From the NCBI GenBank assembly GCA_900708905.1, contig CAADRB010000016.1:1832284-1896283 (forward strand): a DNA stretch of 64,000 nucleotides. The letters are read 5' to 3'. The notes beneath the pieces were generated by a model. The model saw nothing but the letters and a program-made list of their open reading frames with translations, was not told where the DNA came from and did not search any database. This document shows positions 35,501-44,850 of the stretch, piece after piece (position 1 is the stretch's first letter; each line of letters starts with the position of its first letter). A program made the position numbers and the translations under genes. The DNA is from Hymenolepis diminuta (Eukaryota; Platyhelminthes; Cestoda; Cyclophyllidea; Hymenolepididae).

Positions 35501-37446
35501 TATATAGCTTGAGCGACTGGATAAAATATCAGAGGAATGCATGTTTGGCATCAAGAAATAATTATCACCTAAAAGGTCAATGGAACAAAGCAAAATCAAG
35601 TTGATATCAGGCATCTTTCCATGCTGATTGTCAAAATAAACAAGGACCATGATAAACAAGATAAGTTGAAATAACAGAGAATGAATTTGTCATTTGTTTT
35701 AATAGTATTTACTGACAAATGGGCCTTTTTGGCGCCTAAAAAGTAACAGGGCCGCTGTGGTAACGCCAAAATACCGCTCACGTCAACGCAATTTATAAAA
35801 TGAACAAACTCCCTACCCAGAGAAAAATTTAAACAAAATTTTACATATTATATTTATGGAGAGTTAAAATCATCGTTCTTTTTAAACAAATATTGGATTC
35901 CCTGTTTTCACGATGATCCCTTCAATAAATTTCGCAAGATTCTTAAAGTTGAATCTGAAATATTTTCCAGATGGTGTTAAAATAAGCTGAAAGGACTTCG
36001 CGCAAAACAAATAAGTATTTCTTCCATTTTCCGTAGAAATTGAAATAATTTGCTAATAAGATTTGTAAAAATTTAGAGACATGATGTGTTTGTTTATAAG
36101 GAACAATTAGAAGGCTTAATTTTATATTACAACTTCAAAGGTATTATATCAAACTGCGTTAAGGGAAAAATATGTGCGTAGCGCATTGAAAATTGTTCAC
36201 ACAAAAATAGTTTTCAGCCATATGGCTGATTTAATTATTCATCACAAAATATTTAGTTAAAATAAATTTGTTTATTAAGTGTTTCCCAGCTTAAGGGATC
36301 CTAATTTATAAATTAACACTCCCTAGGAGTGCTTAAAGAAATTCAAGAATATTGAATAGTGTTAATATAATGAGGTCATCCATGATAAATTTTTAGCTCT
36401 TCTTATTTGAACAGCTTAAAAATTAATAGAATTTTTAATGTAATAATATTTGAAAATTCACTATATGAGTTCTCATAATCAGAATATTCATTTTAATTAT
36501 AAGGTCGGATGGCGTTTCTCCATTCTGTTTAAAAGAGGTTTAAGCTAGATTCTCCTCTCCTTCGGACGTTTGAAATCAAACGAACGCATGTATGTAACCA
36601 TAATAAATGTAAAAATTAAATTTTACGATCTCTAAGAGATATTAATTTTTATTGATAAAACTAAAAAATAAATGAAAACGCTAACACAACTATTTGAAAT
36701 GATTGGAAATATTTCCACTGGACATCAAAGTCAAACATTTGGCGCAGTTCAGGTAATGAATCGTGAAAGTCATCTGTAGAACACAAACTACTCAGTAAGT
36801 TAATATTTTGCAACCCAAATACGAAAATTAAACAAAATACGACCCTTTGATATGTTGACTTTACTCTCAATTTCTTCTCGATCCACTCCCCACTATCATT
36901 TATTGAAATAACCGTTAATCGATTTCGTTTCCTTCCCACAATTTAACATTGAAATATTTTTTCAATCCTGTGGGTAATTTTAGCATGTCATATTATCAGT
37001 ATTCACAAAATATTCTACAAAGTTTAATGACAATATGTGTGCCAAGCGTAAAAGTTTTCGGAATTATTTTTTTATCATCAGGTACTTTAAGATATCCGTA
37101 CACGTGAAAAATTAGGAATAATAAAATTTAAAAGATTTCTGCCTAATTGACCTGACCGTACTTTCATTTGGTCTTTATAAAGTAAATTCTTTTTGCACAA
37201 TTTATAAGAGAATATGAATGCAACTGACTTACGAGGTTTGCATGTAATTCCATATTCCTCTTGAATAGCCACATAAGCCGGTTGACAAAAGCATTCATTT
37301 TTCGTCACAGAGCAAAAACTGTTAGGTACCCGTTTGATACAATAGGCATCTCCTTCATCCACACAGGGACCTGAAGCAACAACATGGTATTCGTCAGCTT
37401 TAACCATCCACCAAGGTTCCAGAATCACTATAAACATCCATATCAT
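5344..37446 (-). CDS. EB-module and ZP-domain type I membrane protein, 15 coding exons
   Basis: Exons in coding order: 37446-37233, 33484-33356, 28779-28668, 28368-28256, 28159-28010, 27180-26881, 21477-21173, 20236-19971, 16297-16137, 15020-14942, 13062-12897, 10916-10794, 7595-7457, 6395-5687, 5500-5344. They sum to 3,123 bases, which is 1,040 codons plus stop, with every junction in phase. Layout: N-terminal signal region; EB-like modules about 28-239; Ca-loop-like DLNGDGIPDD at 261-270; ZP-N 341-471; Ser/Ala-rich linker 472-545; ZP-C 546-710; transmembrane helix about 766-789; tail 790-1040. ZP modules polymerise or anchor extracellular matrix proteins, so an apical or cuticular matrix role is an inference. 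I saw no R-X-K/R-R cleavage site between ZP-C and the membrane. The start is uncertain; see the exon at 55150-55270. Confidence 0.85.
5515..5612 (-). repeat. tRNA-derived SINE-like element in the last ZP intron
   Basis: On the minus strand a perfect A box TGGTGTAGTGG (5605-5595) is followed by a near-perfect B box GGTTCGAGTCA (5553-5543). The spacing fits a tRNA head, but the acceptor and T stems do not pair properly, so this is not a functional tRNA. It fills about half of a 186-base intron. Confidence 0.6.
5687..6395 (-). CDS. ZP gene exon: transmembrane helix and cytoplasmic tail
   Basis: This is the longest exon (709 bases). It starts after TTTTAAAG in phase 1 and ends CAAG|GTAAGT in phase 2. 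It encodes residues 753-989: TQSCTSVFCQPR, then a hydrophobic helix LLLIMVSLGAMLCLSMICGC, then RNHYLFHLK as a stop-transfer stretch. The tail is rich in Pro, His, Asn and Gln. Four AG sites lie near the start, and only the one used here keeps the phase of the preceding exon. Confidence 0.85.
7457..7595 (-). CDS. ZP gene exon: last ZP-C cysteine and juxtamembrane linker
   Basis: The acceptor is CTTTTTTACAG and the donor CTCG|GTGAGT. It encodes PNQCGGNQEKHQRTTF and a hydrophobic patch IHFAVRSLILEVL, residues 707-752. The Cys at 710 completes a four-cysteine cluster begun in the previous exon. In other ZP proteins the segment before the membrane carries the external hydrophobic patch and cleavage site. 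I see the hydrophobic patch but no dibasic site. Confidence 0.85.
7596..10793 (-). other. ZP gene intron (3.2 kb)
   Basis: AT-rich intron. No exon, RNA gene or clear repeat was recognised in it. Confidence 0.7.
10794..10916 (-). CDS. ZP gene exon: ZP-C cysteine cluster
   Basis: The acceptor is TTTGTTTTAG and the donor GTCTG|GTAAGT, phase 0 on both sides, 41 codons (666-706). It ends ILVKIVCAFRLCAHRAWCSL, which is the strand-plus-cysteine pattern at the end of ZP-C modules. C693, C698, C704 and the next exon's C710 form the cluster. Confidence 0.88.
12897..13062 (-). CDS. ZP gene exon: GCP motif region of ZP-C
   Basis: The acceptor is ATATTTATAG in phase 2 and the donor CCCCG|GTAAGT. The first nucleotide completes Gly610, giving the ZP-C hallmark GCP (610-612) followed by NTETDFGGNFLTYVFAQPG. 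The exon ends SSQFPAFVLSP, which matches the usual position of the aromatic F-x-F strand in ZP-C. Confidence 0.9.
13063..14941 (-). other. ZP gene intron with a dispersed-repeat copy
   Basis: A degenerate copy of the 43.5/59.2 kb repeat family ends near 14830. The rest shows no feature I can support. Confidence 0.5.
14560..14830 (+). repeat. Dispersed repeat, family A copy (degenerate)
   Basis: It shares the block GTGCAAAAATCAAATGAGGTAA and the preceding TTGTACAACCTGAG-like stretch with copies near 31.9, 43.75 and 59.47 kb. Boundaries are approximate and no coding frame was seen. Confidence 0.5.
14942..15020 (-). CDS. ZP gene exon: central ZP-C
   Basis: A 79-base exon between CTTTTGCAG and GAGG|GTAAGT, phase 1 in and 2 out. 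It encodes TYTTFAVESCHASSGGV and MHANIIDR, residues 585-609. This is the conserved V-x-S-C-x-A ... I-I-D-x-G-C-P block of ZP-C. Its GC content is well above the flanking intron. Confidence 0.9.
16137..16297 (-). CDS. ZP gene exon: start of ZP-C
   Basis: The acceptor is TTGCATACACAG and the donor ACTT|GTAAGG. It encodes residues 530-583, with VRPTPAAFDLSLKAV and KVLLASPIQLKATLFDPT. The latter fits the V-x-x-G-x-P-L-x-L strand pair of ZP-C. The ORF stays open beyond the donor, but only this donor gives phase 1 for the next exon. Confidence 0.87.
16648..16836 (+). CDS. Small intronless ORF, possible single-pass membrane protein (62 aa)
   Basis: It opens with CACCAAAATG and encodes MLKNMTLSLFFALGWAVHIP, then a basic stretch and a C-terminus GWPSTIKYMKRF. 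The N-terminal third is hydrophobic enough for a membrane span. It is nested in a ZP gene intron on the opposite strand. I do not recognise the family. A small mitochondrial or endoplasmic protein, a retrocopy or chance are all possible. Confidence 0.3.
   Translation: MLKNMTLSLFFALGWAVHIPLMVFKLSVNYINMRIHLNIIRAGNAIKPALGWPSTIKYMKRF
18600..18730 (-). repeat. tRNA-derived SINE-like element
   Basis: The minus strand has a perfect A box TGGCGCAGCGG (18697-18687) and then GGTCACAAGATCAATTTCC, a degraded B-box region. The following CATCCAGTGGTGTGG-like body matches the + strand copy at 25.5 kb. Confidence 0.6.
19971..20236 (-). CDS. ZP gene exon: end of ZP-N and Ser/Ala linker
   Basis: The acceptor is CTCGCCAACAG and the donor TTTG|GTAAGA. 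Residues 442-529. The first 30 residues, TVVSMKGLLEVRTDAHVWQS then SIDVRFDLRC, are the final strands of ZP-N ending with its last Cys (471). The remainder is a Ser/Ala/Thr-rich linker with several Asn-x-Ser/Thr sites, as expected between ZP-N and ZP-C. Confidence 0.86.
21173..21477 (-). CDS. ZP gene exon: ZP-N core
   Basis: The acceptor is TTTGCACTTTCAG and the donor GAG|GTAATA. Residues 340-441. It begins VHVSCSPNRFLACFLPPNWP and ends with RNFCVNLDVDKSQNRLPCG and LMYFKNE. Cysteines 344, 352, 391, 419 and 433 fit a ZP-N module, with the CG dipeptide before the last strands. Confidence 0.88.
21478..26880 (-). other. ZP gene intron (5.4 kb, GC-AG type)
   Basis: The intron starts with GC rather than GT and ends CTTTCAG. 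It contains a SINE copy at 25.52 kb. A pyrimidine-rich patch at 22.68-23.02 kb includes a short inverted repeat CCCCACATAATAATATGGGG (22815-22834). No other gene was recognised. Confidence 0.65.
25505..25630 (+). repeat. tRNA-derived SINE-like element
   Basis: A perfect A box TGGTTTAGTGG lies at 25525-25535, then GTCAGAGGCCGCGAGATCAA and a body shared with the 18.6 kb minus-strand copy. It explains the GC-rich minus ORF at 25513-25728, which I therefore do not call a gene. Confidence 0.6.
26881..27180 (-). CDS. ZP gene exon: Ca-loop-like segment and spacer
   Basis: The acceptor is CCTTTTCCAG, phase 1 in. The donor is the non-canonical ACTTG|GCAAGT, phase 1 out. Residues 240-339: KQVPCKRQRNSNGHDSDICV followed by DLNGDGIPDDNFC. 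The D-x-N-x-D-G-x-x-D spacing resembles the calcium loops of dockerin or thrombospondin type-3 repeats. The rest is an acidic spacer ending SAGENCGRPL. Confidence 0.85.
28010..28159 (-). CDS. ZP gene exon: fourth EB-like module
   Basis: The acceptor is TTAATTAG and the donor GCT|GTAAAT, phase 1 on both sides. It encodes DVGELCNDADLICRPRNAEC, then SSRNGDPRTCRCKSGYFPVY and a final HYHEC. Six cysteines with the CxC-x-x-G pattern fit the EB module, a secreted cysteine-rich fold seen in nematode and arthropod proteins. Confidence 0.82.
28256..28368 (-). CDS. ZP gene exon: second half of third EB-like module
   Basis: The acceptor is TTTTCCCTCTTTAAG, phase 2 in. The donor is CTTG|GTAATT, phase 1 out. 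It encodes PKFGCSCPYKTAMPMPKQVY and ends SLSPWAFCRAIL. It supplies the three C-terminal cysteines of a module whose first three are in the previous exon. Without this exon the next exon would be read out of frame. Confidence 0.72.
28668..28779 (-). CDS. ZP gene exon: first half of third EB-like module
   Basis: The acceptor is TTTTATAG and the donor AAAAC|GTAAGT, phase 1 in and 2 out. It encodes NLAEKQTNNSFCEKCTQING, then ICFYADTPDKGDSENK. It has three cysteines and an Asn-Asn-Ser glycosylation site. The phase-2 donor fits only with the exon at 28256-28368. Confidence 0.75.
29485..29574 (-). CDS. Candidate cysteine-rich cassette exon of the ZP gene
   Basis: A 90-base segment lies between TATATTAAAG and CAGG|GTAACT, phase 1 on both sides. 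It would insert CKDNLADLHSPNCCQNLSVE and SISLELSSQ between the second and third EB-like modules without breaking the frame. The cysteine content suits the region, but both splice signals are moderate and there is no other support. I leave it out of the main model. Confidence 0.35.
31840..32065 (+). repeat. Dispersed repeat, family A copy
   Basis: It matches the 59.4-59.6 kb copy over AACCAGATGAAGTAAGATAC, the pyrimidine-rich CTCTATTATGATTTGCTGGA block and the CCGATTCCCGTAGTTTCTCA end. It lies in a ZP gene intron. Confidence 0.6.
32944..32962. repeat. (AAAT)n microsatellite
   Basis: About four to five tandem AAAT units. Confidence 0.8.
33356..33484 (-). CDS. ZP gene exon: second EB-like module
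   Basis: The acceptor is TTCTTCACTTAG and the donor TTGTC|GTAAGT, phase 1 on both sides, 43 codons. It reads LSCHVDKDCIHVKNSICHPG, then AGFCACPGGTVYVAQEHAC. The six cysteines in C-x4-DC...C.C..G order make it the cleanest EB-like unit here. Confidence 0.86.
33999..34247 (-). CDS. Nested 82-residue ORF, unrecognised
   Basis: It has a true ATG at 34247 and a stop near 34001. The product begins MELREQVYERHMQNIFQSSI and continues with Trp-rich, charged sequence (NCNWWNRNLKHIVDY at the end). Composition is protein-like and less AT-rich than the flanks. It lies on the same strand inside a ZP gene intron. It might be a nested gene, an alternative terminal exon, or a fragment of a mobile element. 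Confidence 0.3.
   Translation of the reverse strand: MELREQVYERHMQNIFQSSIPSKWRSFVMECNNILIDTHFQTVVDKVADADMSVWHKTVGSLKLFILNCNWWNRNLKHIVDY
34840..35000 (+). repeat. tRNA-derived SINE-like element
   Basis: An A-box-like TGGCAGATTGG (34847-34857) is followed by TCGTCACCCACGTCTGTCAT and a B-box remnant GATTTTGATTTCTATCAG. This is the usual order in tRNA-head SINEs. A second TTCGAATCT lies near 34972. The 3' end is not clear. Confidence 0.5.
37233..37446 (-). CDS. ZP gene exon: N-terminus and first EB-like module
   Basis: It ends AACCTC|GTAAGT in phase 1. From ATG 37446 it reads MIWMFIVILEPWWMVKADEY, a possible but atypical signal peptide. It continues with GPCVDEGDAYCIKRVPNSFC and SVTKNECFCQPAYVA, the first EB-like module. 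An in-frame TAA lies 36 bases upstream of the ATG, so the frame does not extend further without splicing. An internal acceptor TGTTTATAG allows a shorter exon starting at 37427, compatible with the exon at 55150-55270. Confidence 0.82.
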
Positions 37447-40400
37447 GGTGTAAATGGTTTCCTGTGATCTTAAGATGAGTTACAGTGAGTTTTTCCCACC
37501 TAAAGCATACCTAGCATGTACCTCCGGTATTTCTATCGAGTAGCCAATCAGCATCGAGACAGACCAACGCTTAGGTAATGCTAATCATCAAGCCTAAACC
37601 AACATTTCGACTCCTCATTTTTACATGCGAGACTTTATTTTTCACAACCCTTGGCCGACTTTGTACTTGTAGATGACTTTTTTGGGGGAGTCTGTTAAAA
37701 TTCCAGCGTTTGATGATTGACTTAATTTTATTAGTGGTAATGGAATTGATTTTGCGTCAAAATTTCAAAAATTTTGCGTTGAAAAAATAAAGAATAGTGA
37801 ATATTTTATTTTCAATTATTTTAAAACTATCAATGAAACTAATGTCCTTGATTTTGCAAAGTAAATTAGAAACTTCAAAAGATTTCTTTAAAAATACGGT
37901 AAGCAAAAATTGGACATGAAGTGATGAAATTGATTCATGAGGAAAAGATAATAAAATTGTAATACTTTATTAAACAGTAATTTGAAAGAACGTTCCGCGT
38001 TAATGAAAGAGTGTTAATGCAAAATAGCGTTGATTAATAATTTTCCGAAAAGTAACAAATAAAATATTTGAATTTTATCACTTGACTTTTGAAAAATCAT
38101 TACATCAGGTAACTTTCATAATGAGCTATTGTAACTCAAGGAAAAATTCAAAAGACTTTCAAATAATCTTAATCTTCAAATAATTATTAAAACTCCCAGT
38201 TTCCACTGCGGCCGAAAAAAGCAACTCGATCACATAATTTCGGGAGAACTGCAATTTTGTCTAACAGGACTTAACGAAATGGATTAATTAATGATACCTT
38301 TAGTTTGGGAAGCAAATTATTTTGGTAAGAGTTAACGAATTAAAGCGTTATCGTAGTAAAAAAGAGAAAAGAAGAATTCCAAAGGCCTTCAATTTATGCG
38401 CAGTGTCACTTCAAATCCTCTATTTGTAATAACTGAGGAATTCGATCAAAGATCATCACAAAACACTTTATGACGTACACCTGGCGAGGTATAATTCAAG
38501 GTTAAAAATTTGTGATGGATTGTCCTAGTTCAGTTAAATGAGAAAATTTAATTTTCACCAGGAATAATAGAGAGAGGGTGATCTGATATCCAAAACGTGA
38601 TAGATTTCTGAATGTTTTTGTGCAAAAAATGTAAAAAACAAATCTTCATGGGATAGAAATTGTCAAAAAACTTAATTTTTGCTAACCAGAAGCATGATTT
38701 TTGTTTCAATCTTATATCAAAATTCCCCCGATGTTGTTATTTTTCGGTGTTCAATAAGCTCTGAACAATGCGAACTTGCGCCATCGCTAAATAATCGACC
38801 TATTGAATTCTAAACTTCAATTCAAGAAGCCGAACTTCAAAATTCGGAGGTTTAAGCAATGAAATATCAGTTCTTACCGAAGAAAGTCAAACCGATTTTG
38901 CACAATCTAAAAATCAAAAGAATCTAGAATTCAGATTAGCTAAATTGTTTTAATGAGGTGTAAGGTCTTTTTCTCCTTTAATATATTCCACTCACTCATG
39001 TCTTGATCAAACTTACTGTCCCACATGTCACAGTACTCACTCACTTAGTATAATAAATCCATTGCTCCGTTATGAGTTATAATGTGCGGATCTTTTAAAG
39101 ATGTAATTTAAAATATATTTTAGGTGCAGTATATTTCTAAAAAATGACAAAATATAAACTTCTCCATCATCATTGTAGTGTTTCTAATTTGTACAAATAA
39201 CTTGCCCGAAAAAAGACATGAAAAACTTAAATTTCAAGACAGAGGCATAATCAAACCTTATTTAATTCACGTACAGTAAAAAATATTTTGCAAATGTAAA
39301 TAAAATGAGCTTCTTAGAAATTTTAAACTCATACTGAATAAATATTTGCACGTTAGTAAATTCAGGATTGTTAGTAGGTAAGATAATATTTCACTAAAAG
39401 AAAAGTTCCTTAAAGTGTACTGGATAAGTTTAAATCCTGATACTTTGTGGGATGTCTTCTAAATTTTATTAGAAGGAATGTTTGTCCTGTTTTTTTCTCC
39501 TTCTTAATACAACAATTTTCATAACAAAATAGGGTTCTGAACAGATCGCGTCAAGGAAATCAGAAATTACAGTCCTCCATTGTGTCATTAACTTAAAGAA
39601 ATTTAAAAATTACTCTCTGAAAGAATAATGTCTTCTAGTTTGCCATCAATGAAAACTATGAAATATTTCGATGATTAAAATGTTAAATTGACATTCTAAA
39701 GATGAGTATGCGTATGTTAGAAAGATTTTAAAATTTTTAGATCATTTGGTAAGCTTTGAATAGAAAGAGCTTTGGATCACATAATGTTTATAAGGTATCG
39801 GCAATAACTCCTGACGGTAAACTCGAAATTATTAAAATCTAATTCACTTATGCTACTTACACTTTTCAGTAGAACTGAGTTACAATGCTTCGAACAAGAT
39901 CTCAAACTTGGATGAATTTAATGTATCCCCATGTATTTATAAAAACCCAGAATCAGCTATTTTTTACGATAGTGTTAGTGGTGTGTAATTTGATCTTATT
40001 ATTAATTTGATATTTTATAAAAATTTAAAAATTTTCTATAAATTTACAACACTTTACAAGCTCTAAAAATCTTGCTCTTTGACGTTGACTAAGCGTCAAG
40101 TATAAGATTAATTTTTGCCGCGTTATTAAAATAAAAGAGGCTGTGTCAAGAGATAAAATATACTTGACGAAAATCTTTTATGTTGGATGAGCTCCGTTTC
40201 TTGGGGTGAATAAGTGTGAGTCATTTTTTACACTTTTAAGGGTAATAAATTATACTAAATTCTGTAGACAGTGTTGAAGTTTGAATTTTGCGTGCATATT
40301 ACTACACTACTTGTGGATTTAGCTTTAAGACAATCTTGAATTTATGGATGGGGAAAACCATTAATAGGTAAAAGATAAAATAATTTTACTAAAACTATTT

Positions 40401-43400
40401 TGTTGAGGTAACTGACAAATATTTGTTCGAAATATCCTATTCATGCAATCCATTTGAGTAAAAGAACAGGAAAAGGAGACATGCGGCTACTAAAACAATA
40501 TTTTTTCAATAATTTCATGCTGAAAGTTTAGTGATTGAAATGTTTGTCGTCAGAAGACTAACGTTTACAATTCATAGCGATTAGCCCGTTTGCTTTCCGT
40601 TGGCGGTTTCTAATGATAAAGTTATGCTTTTTTTCACAATTCAGGTGCAAAAAAAAGATGATGAGTATAAAGTTAGGGTATCAGAGTCTCACTTCATTTG
40701 ATTCTCAAATGCGAGGTTTTATAATGCTTGAGTAAATCACATTTCAAGAATCAAAGTTCATGAATCGTCCTCAGGATTACTCAATGAGTCGGTCCTGACA
40801 CTTTAAATCCTTTTATTCGGGATTGAGAAAACAGAACTATCTTACACGATAGTAAGCGGTCTCCTTAACATAATAAATCTGATATGGTTACACAAAAGTG
40901 CACAACAAATTTAACGACTAAATATCAGAAAATATATTAAGAACTCAATTAGTTGTGAAATCAGGAAGTCTTTCATGGAGCCATGTTTCAAAGTTTGGGT
41001 TAATTAAGTAATCATACATAAAACTCTTCATTCTTTCCAGATTGACATCTTGAAGAAATTATAATTAAAGTGGATAAGAATAATAAGAGTATTGAAATCA
41101 CTTGCACATGGAAGAATCACTTATCATGAATAATTAATACCGAATGACTAATCTAAACAAATATAAAAAAATAATAATTAATTATGTTACTAAAGTTTAA
41201 AATTGTAATTTCATTTATTTGTATCGATCAGGTGAAATCCCGGAGAGGCGAAATTAGAATATTATCCAGCATATAATTGAAACTTTTCCAGTTGGTAAAG
41301 CCCAAGAAAACTACAAAAGCATATTTTTAATATGTCTAGACTCTATGATCATCAATGAAGGGTGGAAACCCATAATCAAGTGTTTAATGGCGCCGAATCT
41401 TGTAATTTGGCATACTTACCTACACAATAAAATACCAAATAAAATTTGTTTAGTGAGATATAAGATTCTAAACTCCAATACGGGTAACTAGTTGGAATAC
41501 CTAGACCTCTGACCACATGTTAACTCTCAGAAGCAGCTTCATCAGGAGCTTCAATTTCTTCCTGTTGTCAAATAGACCCCATTTGTAAGTTTGTAAGGCT
41601 TCATCTCGGTATGACTAAATAAGATGTGATCTAGTGAGAAATTTTCCCCTGGAGTCTTGCGAGCAATTCTTAAGGTTGCACTGTATCCGGGTAGAGGAGC
41701 TACAATGAGGAAGCTGATAAGTTGAGGCTAGAATATATTCCATTATGAAACTTGCTAACAACTAGTAGAAAATAACAATTTTTCAACAATCAGAAGAATT
41801 ATATTAAAATTTTATCGATATAACAAATCCTAAGAAAACTTGAGAGAAAAAAGAATGGAGTCTGATACACAGACGAAGAAGAAGAAGGGAGATTGGAAAA
41901 ACTGAAACGTATTAAGAAAACCAATTTTTGACAAGAGAAATTGAATCTCAGATAAGTAACTGTGAGTCATCGAGCACTTTACTACTGAAGAAGGGTGATT
42001 AGACCAGGACAAGCACTCTTACTCGCTCAATAGGAACTCACCTTGATAGTAGGCAGATCAACACGGAGGCACAGTGGACTACTGAAAATCTAAGACCCTG
42101 TTATACCTAACCATTATGTTTTTGACGGAGATAACCATGGCGAAAAGATAACTGTCTTCTCTCACATTTGTACTCCATAATGTTTATTGATCCGACTTTA
42201 TCTTTCCTACTCGTACAGATCCTTATGGTCCTTCATTTCCTTTTCATTCGGTAATAAGTTTGAGTCACGAGCAATTAATACATTCTTCAAGAACACTCCA
42301 TACAGCAGTACTACTGACTCTAATATAAACGTTGAAATGGCATCCAGTGTCCCCAGTAGGTAAAAAGAAAATGCAGTCAATTTTGACATTGAATGAGAAG
42401 AATTACCCACAGTCGTTCAAAATGTGGAGTGATTTAAACATCTGATTTAAATAAATCTATCATACTTTTTTTCCTTTAGTGATCATTACTAGCTTAGCAT
42501 TAATAAAAATTTATCCCATTTCAAAATAAAATGTCTTAAGGTGACCTTTTGGTAGGGCGTTGAAATTTCCAAAAAAGATAAAATCATGTTGAACGTCGCA
42601 GCAGCTAATTTGCTATTTGCGCAGTTATCAGCACAAAGGATTCACGCTTTTTCCTGATTGGAGGCATATTGTTCAAAACATTATTGAAATTGGGAGATAA
42701 AGATCTCCTACGCCTGACTCCCTCTCTCACTCTGTTAAATAAAAAGGGATTTACGTAAACAAAACAAATGGACACCTCTTTGTGTGTATGTGATTAAATG
42801 ACTATTATCTGGATGTTAAAACACTAGGTACATTTGATCAAAATGATTAGATACAGTTCAAATCAAAGAAGCGCTTTGAATAGGAAGCTGTACTGTATTT
42901 AACAATTGGGGAGAGAAGGGAGCTAATTAATGCGTAAAAGCGTGCAAGTTTCCCTAAGAACTCCTTGGCTAGGGTTACATTTTAGAGCATTCCTTAATAT
43001 TGAAGATCTTCCAACCATATGGACAAAACAGGGAAGTTAACAGAACGAAGCTTCCCTTCGTTTCCACCTTCATTTCTATATCTTAGTAAAAATCAGCCTT
43101 ACTTCATTCATTTCGAGCTGCACAAGCTCATTTGATCAGATTTTGTATCACTTCCATATTATGACTCCTATAATCGATATTTGCTGACATTTTCCAATCA
43201 AATGTTTTTTAAAATTTGTGCTAATAAACTTCATAATACTCATCAATATATGAAAAAATAGGAATTTGCACATTTTATCGATTATTTTTACTTTAAAAGA
43301 GGTATCGAGGTTTTGCGGATTATAGATTTTAATTTGTATTGACCATGAGATCTAATTCATTAGTTATGGATATGGGATATGTGAAATTGCTTAATTTAAA

Positions 43401-43509
43401 GAACTTCATTTCATAACTATAACTGTTGCGCTTACTCAAACGCACAAATGTCGAGAACAGTTTACGTGTAAATATTATATATTCACCGTAAATGAACCCA
43501 GATTACAAA

Positions 43510-43870
43510 GCTTTACAAGTTACAGCCAAAAATTTTGGCTGTCTCATCCTTGCTTTGTTAAGATTACAGCATTTCAATTAAGAAGCAAAAAACCATTTGA
43601 AGTGGCAAAATTGTCTACAAGTGTTATAAAACTGGTTAATAAGCATTAGATAACGTATACAGGTACTCGCTACAACTCATTGGACGAATCATTAAATTCG
43701 AATTTTGGAGCATGAAACATTAATTAGCAAAAATATTGTAAATCTCGAATCCAAAGATCAAATGAAGTAAGACTCTCCGTTAACTTGATGTTGCTTCATG
43801 CATCTTTGCGATTCTCTCCTCTCATCTTTAGTTGAAGCATCTGTTAATCGAATCAGATCGTCTTCTTCAA
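43510..43870 (+). repeat. Dispersed repeat, family A copy
   Basis: It aligns by eye with 59.21-59.60 kb over CCAAAAATTTTGGCTGTCTC, TTTGAAGTGG, the ATTAAATTCGAATTTTGGAG block and GATCAAATGAAGTAAGACTC. Copies are diverged with small indels. There is no ORF, no tRNA head and no terminal repeat that I can see. Confidence 0.65.
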
Positions 43871-44624
43871 TGAAAATTGTAAATTAATTTTCAGTACTCT
43901 GGGCAATAAAAACACTGAAATTATCAGTTAAAAGATGTGACGCTCGATTTAAATAGACATCACTGACCTGTTGAAAGGAAGTGGTTTCAGTGATACTCAC
44001 TTCCTTGACAATACTACGACGGATATAATAATACTAAGTACTTATATGGAGGAGGAGATTTATCTATCCTATTGCACCGCATAAGCGTATGAAATATTTG
44101 CAATTTGGTTGAATAGATACATTTAAGAGATACAGTTATCGGCTTCATTACCGCTAAAAGTAACAGAAAAAATAATTTTTTTAAAGTATACTGTTGATAC
44201 AGCTTACATAGCTTTCAATAAGTTAGAAGAAGGTTCTTGCGGCTACTGGTGTCGACATTGCGTAATGAACTACCTGATAATCGCAAGTTAAAACCAACGA
44301 TAGAAAGGGAAAAAATCAAATAAAGTTTAGCCAGAATACGAAAATTTGGAAAAACATGAGGCACTTGCCTTCGAATTAAAATAAATAACAAAGAAATAGA
44401 TTAATTGAAAACTTATATTCATAAAAATTGTGATTCCTTAATCTAAAGTCTGGAGTAGGAAACTTACTCTCTTAAAATTTCTCAGGGTTGATTTACAAAC
44501 ACTGTGTTAATTTAAATCATTTTTTTGTAGAAAATCATATTTTTTTACATCAATACTTATTTAAACGGAGTGCGATTACTGTAATTTGAACTCTACATGA
44601 TGAAATCGTAGTTGCAAGATATTA

Positions 44625-44850
44625 GTGGCCGATTTTTGTTCACCTCTCTTAGCGGTGACTCGGCTTTTTACCTGTGTAACTCCACAAATGTCGAATTTAA
44701 GACTCGTGATACAAACGCTGGACTCTCGAGCTCCCTCACTCGTCCTGTGTCTATATTCTTCGACATGTTCTTCCTTATCATTCTTCTTTTCTGAATTTTG
44801 TTTCCCTTTAACTCTCTCAATTTTAAATCGCTCAAGCTTAATGAGCATTT
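44625..44850 (+). repeat. Dispersed repeat, family B copy
   Basis: It shares AAGACTCGTGATACAAACGC, TGGACTCTCGAGCTCC and a following T/C-rich block with 62.84-63.0 kb. Open frames here on both strands are explained by this low-stop pyrimidine-rich repeat. Confidence 0.6.

Larger units (their letters stand above)
33485..37232 (-). other. ZP gene intron (3.7 kb)
   Basis: It contains the nested minus ORF at 33999-34247 and a SINE copy at 34.84-35.0 kb. A minus ORF at 36661-36939 is open but has no phase-compatible splice pair. Confidence 0.6.

Noticed and set aside
36661..36939. 92-codon minus ORF in the first ZP intron
   Set aside because: No acceptor-donor pair keeps phase 1 on both sides, and no recognisable domain is present.
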